NCBI GenBank assembly: GCA_028288395.1
Contig: JAQBNV010000124.1
Span: forward strand, 1 to 6,328
Reading direction: 5' to 3'
Length of the DNA: 6,328 nt
Source: Adhaeribacter sp.
GTDB taxonomy: Bacteria > Bacteroidota > Bacteroidia > Cytophagales > Hymenobacteraceae
Of this stretch, positions 1-4,744 are shown piece by piece. The first letter of the stretch is position 1. Each line of letters begins with the position of its first letter. The position numbers and the translations under genes are program-made. The notes below the pieces were generated by a model. That model was given only the letters and a program-made list of their open reading frames with translations. It did not search any database and was not told the origin of the DNA.

Positions 1-363
1 GAGTTTGGCGGCGTATCGGGCATTGTGACGATGGAGGATATTATGGAAGAACTGGTAGGCGAAATCCAGGACGAATACGATGAGGAAGTGCCGCTGGTAG
101 ATAAAATATCGGATTTTGAATTTAAGGTAAGTACCGCGGCTGCTATCCTGGACGTGAACGATTTTCTACCTTACCCCTTACCCGAAGGCGAAGATTACGA
201 AACGGTAGGCGGACTGATTAACGTTATTTACGGCACCATCCCCGAAATAGGCGACACGGCGGTTTTCAACGAATACCAGTTTAAAGTACTGGACAAATCG
301 CAACGCAACATCGAAACGGTTTTACTGACGGTAACCGAAGACAAGCGGGATGACTTATTATAG
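1..363 (+). CDS. CBS/CorC_HlyC-domain membrane protein (hemolysin C/CNNM family), C-terminal part
   Basis: The reading frame is open from base 1, so the gene begins outside the window; 120 residues and the TAG stop are visible. The first 25 or so residues (EFGGVSGIVTMEDIMEELVG and the acidic run after it) are the typical end of the second CBS domain in the HlyC/CorC/CNNM family. The remainder matches the C-terminal CorC_HlyC domain, with the hallmark NDFLPYPLPEG stretch at visible residues 53-63 and YETVGGLI following. Family members are inner-membrane proteins with an N-terminal DUF21 membrane domain, linked to Mg2+/Co2+ handling. In Bacteroidota a related protein, GldE, is associated with gliding motility, but the visible part does not separate GldE from general hemolysin-family proteins. 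The internal GTG at base 25 is not a real start because it lies inside the CBS motif. Family assignment is confident; substrate is unknown. Confidence 0.92.
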   Translation, partial: EFGGVSGIVTMEDIMEELVGEIQDEYDEEVPLVDKISDFEFKVSTAAAILDVNDFLPYPLPEGEDYETVGGLINVIYGTIPEIGDTAVFNEYQFKVLDKSQRNIETVLLTVTEDKRDDLL

Positions 364-487
364 CTTTATCAGTAATATGCTATGCCGGTCCGGCCATAAC
401 CTGTACCTAAATACAAAAGCGAAATATTATTCTCCGGCCAGGATTTCAGGGCCAGAAAACAAGATAATGTAACCCTAATTGCTAACT

Positions 488-513
488 GCTAATCACTAAT
501 AGCTAATCACTAA
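488..513. repeat. Tandem direct repeat, 12-bp unit, over the 3' end of the SDR gene
   Basis: The unit GCTAATCACTAA occurs twice exactly, at 488-499 and 502-513, with a period of 14 bases; a partial unit GCTAACT precedes it at 481-487. On the minus strand the second copy encodes the last residues (F-S-D) and the TAG stop of the short-chain dehydrogenase, so the repeat touches coding sequence. The role is unknown; it could be replication slippage or a dispersed intergenic repeat. Confidence 0.7.
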
Positions 514-1285
514 AAGGTGAAGGACTGATGGAGGACCAGCCGCCATCTATAATTAAGCTTTGTCCGGTAATATGCCGCGCTTTATCCGACACCAGGAACA
601 AAGCCGCGTGGGCAATATCGGCGGGAGAAGCCGGCCGACCCAAAGGTGTCAGACCCGACCATACGCTTTCGTAATTAGGATCTTCGGCTGTCCTTTCGGT
701 AAGGGTAGCTCCCGGGGCAATGGCATTAATAGTTATCTGGTAGGGCGATAATTCAATTACCAGGTTCCGGGCCAACATTTGCAGTGCTGCCTTGGTCATG
801 GCGTAAGCCGCCAGGTTTTTATGCGCCTGGTACCCCGTAACCGACGACATTAAAAGGATGCTGCCCCCGCTTTGTTGCTTTATTATTTGCCGGGCTACTG
901 CCTGAGCCAGGAAGAAACTACCGCCTATATTCAGATTGGTTACCTGGTGCAGGGCTTCCGGGGTATACGTTAGAAAATCGCCAAACAGGGTAATACCGGC
1001 ATTGGCAATGGCAATATTCACTTTCCCAAATTCGCGCACCGCTGTATCCACCATTTTTTGAATAAAAGTTACATCGGCAGCATTGCCGGCCAGCCCAAAG
1101 CACTGCCCGCCTGTATCGTGGTTAATCTGCGTAGCCGCCTTGGCTGTTAAATCAGGATCTAGATCGTTCACTACAACCGCTGCACCTTGCAGGGCCAGTT
1201 GCCGGCAAATTTCAAACCCAATGCCCTGTCCGGCACCCGTTACAATGGCTACCTGTTGCGCAAAAGGTGGTTGGTTCATCATCAT
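503..1285 (-). CDS. Classical short-chain dehydrogenase/reductase (SDR family oxidoreductase)
   Basis: The 260-residue product has the usual length and all landmarks of a classical SDR, an NAD(P)-dependent cytosolic oxidoreductase. The cofactor-binding TGAGQGIG is at residues 16-23, the structural NAG at 95-97, and the catalytic tetrad is N119, S148, Y161 and K165 (YAMTK). PG at 191-192 and the C-terminal IIDGGW are also typical. Asp41 at the end of the second strand suggests NAD(H) preference by family rules, which is inference. Overall it resembles the FabG/3-oxoacyl-ACP reductase-like and glucose dehydrogenase-like group, but the substrate cannot be read from the sequence. Three consecutive ATG codons occur at the start; any could be used, and the first is given. 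It lies 43 nt downstream of the TcmP-like gene on the same strand and may be co-transcribed with it. No clear terminator follows; it converges with the CorC gene across 139 nt. Confidence 0.93.
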   Translation of the reverse strand: MMMNQPPFAQQVAIVTGAGQGIGFEICRQLALQGAAVVVNDLDPDLTAKAATQINHDTGGQCFGLAGNAADVTFIQKMVDTAVREFGKVNIAIANAGITLFGDFLTYTPEALHQVTNLNIGGSFFLAQAVARQIIKQQSGGSILLMSSVTGYQAHKNLAAYAMTKAALQMLARNLVIELSPYQITINAIAPGATLTERTAEDPNYESVWSGLTPLGRPASPADIAHAALFLVSDKARHITGQSLIIDGGWSSISPSPFSD

Positions 1286-1328
1286 AGGCCCGGGATCAAT
1301 TGCGATTAGCTAAAGTCAGTTAGAAGTA

Positions 1329-2483
1329 TTATTTATTTTTGGGTCGGTGTAAATTATAAAAAATAACCGAGGTATCGGTGATGGCTTTCACTTTCTTATT
1401 CTGCGCATCTACCGGGTAAAGGTAGCCTTGGGCGTGCAGCTTTTCCAAAGCAACCTTATAATTGGCTTTAATATAATTGGTACCAATGCTATGCTCCTCG
1501 TAAATTGCCTGCAGGGTTTTGTAATGAAACCGGCTTTTGCTGCCGGCCAGATCTTCTGCTAAATTAGCGATACAGAAAGGATGTAAATAACTAAAGAAGC
1601 CCGGTAATAAAGGTGCCAGGGCTTTAGAACTGGCCTCGAACAAAGGCACGCCATCTTCCTGATACTGACTGTAAGCCTGCATAATTTCTTTCATGCCCAA
1701 ATAATTTTCAATTGATTTAGTGGCCAGGAAAAGATATTGGCTGGCTGCATTTTTGCCGGTTGCCTTTATATTAAATTTAAAAATATTAAATCCATTTTCC
1801 CGAAATACACCTTCCAGCGCCTGCATAAAACGCAGTTCTTTTCTTTGTATATTATTTTCGGTCCGATTAATTTGTTGTATCTCCTCCCACCGTTCGCCCC
1901 AAAACCCATTCATGGCATCCGCGGCGTCATCCGGTAGTAATGCGGAGCGCATTTTATTCACACTAAAAATCATCAAAATATCCGTTTGGGCCTGAGGCAA
2001 TGCCTGCATCAGTATTTGCCGGGATAAAGCCTGACTGGCCGGGTTTAAAAAAAGCAAAGTAGGCCTTTGCCCTGCTTCTGAACCGGCCCATAATTCCAGC
2101 AAAGCCGACTGGGTAGATACTACCGGCAAAGGAGATAGTGCCGGATAATAGGGCAACTGCTCCAGGTTAATTTTTAATTTTTCTACCACCTTATCTGACG
2201 AATCGGTGAAGCATATATTTACCTGCTGTTGCCCATCCCCTTCAAAAGCGGCAGGTTGATACATACTGTTCAGGATAGTTATGGGGGAAGTTGGTTGCCC
2301 CTCCGGCGTAAAACCCTCACCGGCCTGCAAATCGAAGAAATCAAGGGGCTGATCCGATGGACTAACGGCCTCTTTTAAATAGCTTTCGCACCAAATTTTA
2401 AAATATTGGGGCAATATTTTATCTTTAATTTCGCCGATAGTACGTTTCTGAGTAAAAAAGTTATCCGGTTCTGCCGCCGCCAT
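1329..2483 (-). CDS. tcmP: Divergent three-Cys-motif partner (TcmP) family protein
   Basis: The 384-residue product fits the TcmP family by pattern, not by a search. An N-terminal K.KILPQYFKIW helix (residues 20-31) is followed by FFDLQAGEG (49-57) and SP (66-67), matching the family pattern iDgFAGpG...GSPl, a Rossmann/methyltransferase-like loop. PTLLFLNPAS (141-150) aligns with family PtflFiDPfg, and the following DILMIFSVNKMRSAL (168-182) with the strand plus N.-motif typical after it. GMKEIM (263-268) matches the conserved G...MKeaM segment, and residues 318-355 look like the C-terminal winged-helix tail. It deviates at two landmark sites: family DGFAGPG reads DLQAGEG, and family DPFG reads NPAS, so activity may be altered. 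The usual partner, a Gp37/Gp68 (DUF5131) protein with three-Cys motif, is not visible nearby. No signal peptide or membrane segment is seen. The ATG at 2483 is preceded by AT-rich sequence. Molecular function is not established. Confidence 0.72.
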   Translation of the reverse strand: MAAAEPDNFFTQKRTIGEIKDKILPQYFKIWCESYLKEAVSPSDQPLDFFDLQAGEGFTPEGQPTSPITILNSMYQPAAFEGDGQQQVNICFTDSSDKVVEKLKINLEQLPYYPALSPLPVVSTQSALLELWAGSEAGQRPTLLFLNPASQALSRQILMQALPQAQTDILMIFSVNKMRSALLPDDAADAMNGFWGERWEEIQQINRTENNIQRKELRFMQALEGVFRENGFNIFKFNIKATGKNAASQYLFLATKSIENYLGMKEIMQAYSQYQEDGVPLFEASSKALAPLLPGFFSYLHPFCIANLAEDLAGSKSRFHYKTLQAIYEEHSIGTNYIKANYKVALEKLHAQGYLYPVDAQNKKVKAITDTSVIFYNLHRPKNK

Positions 2484-2523
2484 TGGTACTTAAAATTCGA
2501 ATAAAGTTACTAATTAAAATAAT

Positions 2524-2559
2524 TACCAGGTATATAAATCCACTACAACCAACCTGGTA
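2524..2559. promoter_or_regulatory. Inverted repeat, possible operator upstream of tcmP
   Basis: TACCAGGT at 2524-2531 and its exact complement ACCTGGTA at 2552-2559 form an 8-bp inverted repeat with a 20-nt spacer, 41-76 nt upstream of the tcmP start codon. Position and symmetry suit a dimeric repressor or activator site, but no regulator gene is visible and an 8-bp match can arise by chance in AT-rich spacer. Confidence 0.25.
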
Positions 2560-2642
2560 CATACGTAGGTTCATTTAAATAAAGCTTCTAATTTAGGCGG
2601 ACAGGTTAATTATTTCCTTTAAAAGCCAAACAACCGGAAGAA

Positions 2643-2728
2643 GCTATCGGACTTATAAATGGGACCGCTATTTATGTTCTCCAGCACATTTATTCCTCCG
2701 GATTTGAACAGCCGATAGCCGTTTTTTT
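2643..2728 (+). ncRNA. Candidate structured RNA (three-way junction plus U-tract) upstream of msrB
   Basis: Read by hand on the + strand, an 8-bp closing stem GCTATCGG (2643-2650) pairs perfectly with CCGATAGC (2712-2719). Inside it lie two arms: ATAAAT/ATTTAT (2655-2660 with 2670-2675, 9-nt loop), and GTTCTCC (2676-2682) with GGA (2700-2702) and GAAC (2706-2709), interrupted by a TTT bulge. Seven T follow at 2722-2728, as at an intrinsic terminator. No + strand protein gene lies upstream that this could terminate, so it is either the end of a small RNA begun around 2600 or an attenuated leader of msrB, whose start is 144 nt downstream. I do not recognise an Rfam family. The fold is inferred from complementarity only; no energy calculation was made. 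Confidence 0.38.
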
Positions 2729-2730
2729 CT

Positions 2731-2770
2731 TAGGCAAGGCCAGGATTGAAGCAATTCCGCCTATTTTTTT
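2731..2770 (+). terminator. Second terminator-like hairpin with T7, directly after the candidate RNA
   Basis: TAGGC (2731-2735) pairs with GCCTA (2759-2763), and inside it GGATTG (2743-2748) pairs with CAATTCC (2752-2758) with one bulged T and a 3-nt loop. Seven T follow at 2764-2770. The stem has an asymmetric 7-nt bulge, so it is weaker than a textbook terminator. Its position 3 bases after the preceding T-tract suggests a tandem terminator or a switchable leader. Confidence 0.4.
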
Positions 2771-2872
2771 CCTGAGCTTAGAAAGGATCCTGTCACCGGT
2801 TAAAAAATTAATTAGAACCAAATGCGTGGCAAACTGGTTTTATGACTAAAATGCAGTTAAAAATGAGCCACT

Positions 2873-3253
2873 ATGAACGCGGAAGAAATAAAATATAACG
2901 AACTAACACCAGAAGAAGAACGGGTTATCCTCCGGAAAGGCACAGAATTTCCATTTACCGGAAAATTTAATAACCATAAAGAATCCGGCACTTACGTATG
3001 CCGTCGCTGCAACGCGCCGCTTTACCACTCGGCCGATAAATTTGATTCGCACTGCGGCTGGCCCAGTTTTGATGACGAGATACCGGGTGCTGTAAAACAT
3101 TTGCCAGACGCCGACGGGCACCGGGTAGAAATAGTTTGCAACACCTGCGGCGGCCATTTGGGTCACGTTTTCTCAGGCGAGCGGCTAACGGCTAAAAATA
3201 GCCGCCATTGCGTTAACTCCGTTTCCCTGGATTTTATTCCGGACAACAGATAA
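2873..3253 (+). CDS. msrB: Peptide methionine-(R)-S-oxide reductase MsrB
   Basis: The 126-residue protein is a complete MsrB domain with little extra sequence. It reduces methionine-R-sulfoxide in proteins back to methionine with thioredoxin as electron donor (EC 1.8.4.12), repairing oxidative damage. Two zinc-binding CxxC pairs are present (C43/C46 and C89/C92), with CGWPSF at 61-66 and GGHLGHVF at 93-100. The catalytic Cys113 lies in RHCVNS, and Cys61 is the expected resolving cysteine. No signal peptide is seen, so it acts in the cytoplasm. It is not fused to MsrA. The ATG at 2873 fits the family start; two upstream ATGs (2851, 2863) are out of frame. The gene appears to be monocistronic, bounded by hairpins on both sides; the upstream hairpins with T-tracts raise the possibility of attenuation. 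Confidence 0.97.
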   Translation: MNAEEIKYNELTPEEERVILRKGTEFPFTGKFNNHKESGTYVCRRCNAPLYHSADKFDSHCGWPSFDDEIPGAVKHLPDADGHRVEIVCNTCGGHLGHVFSGERLTAKNSRHCVNSVSLDFIPDNR

Positions 3254-3264
3254 TAAATATTAGT

Positions 3265-3306
3265 CGGCTATAAAAAGTGGGGTTTAAACCTATCTTTTTA
3301 TAGTCG
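3265..3306 (+). terminator. msrB: Hairpin downstream of msrB, possible terminator
   Basis: A 13-bp stem (3265-3277 with 3294-3306, one G.U pair at 3267/3304) starts 11 nt after the msrB stop. The loop includes the palindrome GGTTTAAACC (3281-3290). The T-run TTTTT lies inside the descending stem arm and not after it, so this is not a textbook intrinsic terminator, but its placement right after the stop codon favours a 3'-end role. Confidence 0.45.
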
Positions 3307-3600
3307 CCCAAATATTTTCCAGATAATCTTACCTTAAGGCTAATATTCCGGTGTAATCACCACCTCACTTCTGTTTTAACCAGAAGCCACCGAAGAACAA
3401 TATAAGGTTATCAATTCCGCTTTAGATTCACCCATTTCCCATAGAAGCACCACTAGCCAAGAATATTCCGGAAAAATATTTTGCCAAAAAATAATTACCG
3501 GGCTTATCTGGAAGAATATTTATCTGCGGCCAGTAGAAAATAAACTTAAAAACAACCACATTCGGGATTGATTAGTAATATTGGAAGAATAATCCCGCGC
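3307..3600. other. Spacer between msrB and hemJ; ATG-less open frame only
   Basis: About 300 nt without a supported gene. Small inverted repeats occur (CTTCTG/CAGAAG at 3368-3373 and 3381-3386; GGTG/CACC at 3350-3361), and AATATTCCGG occurs twice (3342-3351 and 3462-3471). On the + strand a 63-codon frame from 3380 to the TGA at 3569-3571 lacks any ATG and could be the remnant of a lost gene. A -7-like TAATATTG at 3576-3583 (one mismatch to TAnnTTTG) may serve hemJ, but no well-spaced TTG was found. Confidence 0.6.
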
Positions 3601-4131
3601 ATGTCATTTCTATATATAAAAGCTCTTCATATTATTTTTGTGGTTACCTGGTTTGCCGGCTTGTTTTACATGCCCCGCCTCTTTATCTATTTCGCGGAAG
3701 CGCAGGACAAGCCGGAGCCGGAAAAATCAATTCTGCAAAACCAGTTTAAGCTGATGCAACGACGCTTGTGGTACGGCATTACCTGGCCTTCGGCGGTAAT
3801 TACGCTTATCATGGGGCTGAGTACCTGGTACCTCTATGGCGCTTTTCCGGCCTGGCTGCAGCTTAAACTATTGTTTGTACTTGGGTTATACGGCTACCAT
3901 TTATTTTGCCACCGGCTTTTCAAACAACAGCAACGGGGCGTGGTTACGTGGTCGTCTACTAAATTGCGCGTCTGGAACGAAGTAGCCACCATTTTCCTGT
4001 TTGCCATTGTTTTCCTGGTAATCCTAAAGAATGCGTTGGGTATGGTTTATGGCTTAATAGGTTTAGCGGCCTTAATTATTCTACTCTTGGTAGCAATCCG
4101 GGTTTATAAAAAAGTTCGGGAGAAAGCCTAG
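3601..4131 (+). CDS. hemJ: HemJ-type protoporphyrinogen IX oxidase (CopD/UPF0093 family membrane protein)
   Basis: The 176-residue protein matches HemJ, an inner-membrane, heme-b-containing enzyme that oxidises protoporphyrinogen IX to protoporphyrin IX in heme synthesis. The signature is the start of the first membrane helix, ALHIIFVVTWFAGLFY (residues 8-23), followed by PRLFIYF, then RRLWYGITWP (54-63) and LKLLFVLGLYGYH (88-100). His10 is the conserved first-helix histidine of the family; His100 and His104 are further candidate ligands. About five hydrophobic segments are visible: near 4-24, 58-79, 86-104, 127-145 and 147-167, with a basic tail (KKVREK). The ATG at 3601 is chosen because MSFLYIKALH is the typical N-terminus; an in-frame TTG at 3568 would add 11 residues with no family support. 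The gene stands alone, ending before a strong palindromic terminator. The remaining heme genes are not in view. Confidence 0.9.
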   Translation: MSFLYIKALHIIFVVTWFAGLFYMPRLFIYFAEAQDKPEPEKSILQNQFKLMQRRLWYGITWPSAVITLIMGLSTWYLYGAFPAWLQLKLLFVLGLYGYHLFCHRLFKQQQRGVVTWSSTKLRVWNEVATIFLFAIVFLVILKNALGMVYGLIGLAALIILLLVAIRVYKKVREKA

Positions 4132-4213
4132 GGTTTGGCTTACCGGGCAGTCCGTTAATTACCGCCGCCGAATGATTTATACTTCATAGAAGAAGCACTA
4201 ACAGCATATTTTT

Positions 4214-4263
4214 ACCATAAAAAAAAGCCTGCTATAAAATTATAGCAGGCTTTTTTTTATGGT
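4214..4263. terminator. Bidirectional intrinsic terminator between hemJ and the small orphan gene
   Basis: This is a 50-nt palindrome: 24 bases (4214-4237) pair perfectly with 24 bases (4240-4263) around a 2-nt centre. The GC-containing core GCCTGCTATAA/TTATAGCAGGC is flanked by eight A (4219-4226) on the left and eight T (4251-4258) on the right. It therefore gives a hairpin plus U-tract on both strands. It lies 82 nt after the hemJ stop and 12 nt after the stop of the converging minus-strand small gene, ending both transcripts. Confidence 0.9.
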
Positions 4264-4275
4264 TAGGCTTTATTT

Positions 4276-4470
4276 TTAATTAGTAGCTGGCAACCAAATG
4301 CTTTTATTATTACGGGTAGTAGCAGCCTCTTTAAAGTAAAGAAACTTGTTCGAAGGTGAATACCCTTCATTCCAACCTTCTCCAGCCGGAATAGTGTAAA
4401 TATCGGCATCAGCAAATAATAAGTTCTGCTTCTGTTTAGCTTCGGTCTTACTGCTACTGGCTACTTGCAT
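4276..4470 (-). CDS. Small orphan protein, 64 residues, unknown function
   Basis: I do not recognise this protein. It starts with a polar, Ser/Lys/Gln-rich stretch (MQVASSSKTEAKQKQ, residues 1-15) and continues with a mixed segment rich in aromatics (Tyr25, Trp33, Tyr37, Phe43, Tyr45, Phe46, Trp59) and Gly/Asn/Ser, ending SIWLPATN. There is no cysteine, signal peptide or membrane helix, so a soluble cytoplasmic protein is expected. Reality is supported by context: codon choice like that of the neighbours, a strong bidirectional terminator 12 nt beyond its stop, and a Bacteroidota-type promoter match about 100 nt upstream with an AT-rich leader. It is separated from the epimerase gene by 272 nt and is probably monocistronic. 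Likely a lineage-restricted small protein; function unknown. Confidence 0.68.
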   Translation of the reverse strand: MQVASSSKTEAKQKQNLLFADADIYTIPAGEGWNEGYSPSNKFLYFKEAATTRNNKSIWLPATN

Positions 4471-4567
4471 TTTCTTTATGTTTTATAGTTTTTAGTATCT
4501 CGGGAGAAATATTGTATACGAATTAAAACGAAATAAGATTCATGGTACGCTCCTGCTTTACAGCAGA

Positions 4568-4601
4568 CAAATATATCTTAAATTTTCCGAATCGTTATCA
4601 A
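4568..4601 (-). promoter_or_regulatory. Candidate Bacteroidota sigma-A-type promoter for the small orphan gene
   Basis: On the minus strand TATATTTG (4575-4568) matches the -7 consensus TAnnTTTG exactly. A TTG (4601-4599) lies 23 nt upstream of it, at the upper limit of the 17-23 nt spacing reported for this phylum. Transcription would start near 4560, giving a leader of about 90 nt before the ATG at 4470. The leader carries a small hairpin (CTGCT/AGCAG near 4553-4566). Confidence 0.42.
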
Positions 4602-4712
4602 TATAACTGAAATACATTAACTTTATTAAACGAGTTCCATAAAATTTCTCATTTTGTTAAATTTTTCATATAAACACAAGCTTTATCATCCAGCCACAAG
4701 GCATTTAAACTG

Positions 4713-4744
4713 AATTAAATATATATTATTTAATATATTTAATT
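4713..4744. repeat. All-AT 12-bp inverted repeat over the epimerase stop codon
   Basis: AATTAAATATAT (4713-4724) is the exact reverse complement of ATATATTTAATT (4733-4744), with an 8-nt spacer; all 32 bases are A or T. The right arm overlaps the TAA stop of the minus-strand epimerase gene (4743-4745). It could form a weak hairpin at the 3' end of that transcript, but there is no GC core or U-tract, so it is not called as an intrinsic terminator. Confidence 0.5.

Larger units (their letters stand above)
2484..2872. other. Divergent intergenic region between tcmP and msrB
   Basis: This 389-nt stretch has no credible protein gene. It must contain the promoters of tcmP (leftward) and msrB (rightward). 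It holds an 8-bp inverted repeat (2524-2559), a foldable RNA ending in T7 (2643-2728) and a second hairpin ending in T7 (2731-2770). A weak -7-like element TAATTTAG lies at 2589-2596 on the + strand (one mismatch to TAnnTTTG), and a TAACTTTA lies just upstream of tcmP on the minus strand; neither has a convincing -33 partner. A 15-codon out-of-frame reading frame (2851-2898) overlaps the msrB start and is probably meaningless. Confidence 0.7.

Noticed and set aside
381..398. TATGCC/GGCCATA hairpin after the CorC gene as a terminator
   Set aside because: The stem is about six pairs with a bulge and no T-tract follows on either strand.
1720..1995. Plus-strand frames of 66 and 91 codons inside tcmP
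   Set aside because: They lie antisense to a better-supported family protein and look like arbitrary sequence.
2851..2898. Leader peptide of 15 codons overlapping the msrB start
   Set aside because: It is out of frame, has no distinctive composition (no Met or Cys run that would fit attenuation), and can easily arise by chance.
2903..3166. 87-codon minus-strand frame inside msrB
   Set aside because: It is antisense to a complete, unmistakable MsrB and has no family features; a shadow of the real gene.
3568..3600. TTG start adding 11 residues to HemJ
   Set aside because: The ATG at 3601 gives the usual HemJ N-terminus; the extension has no family support.
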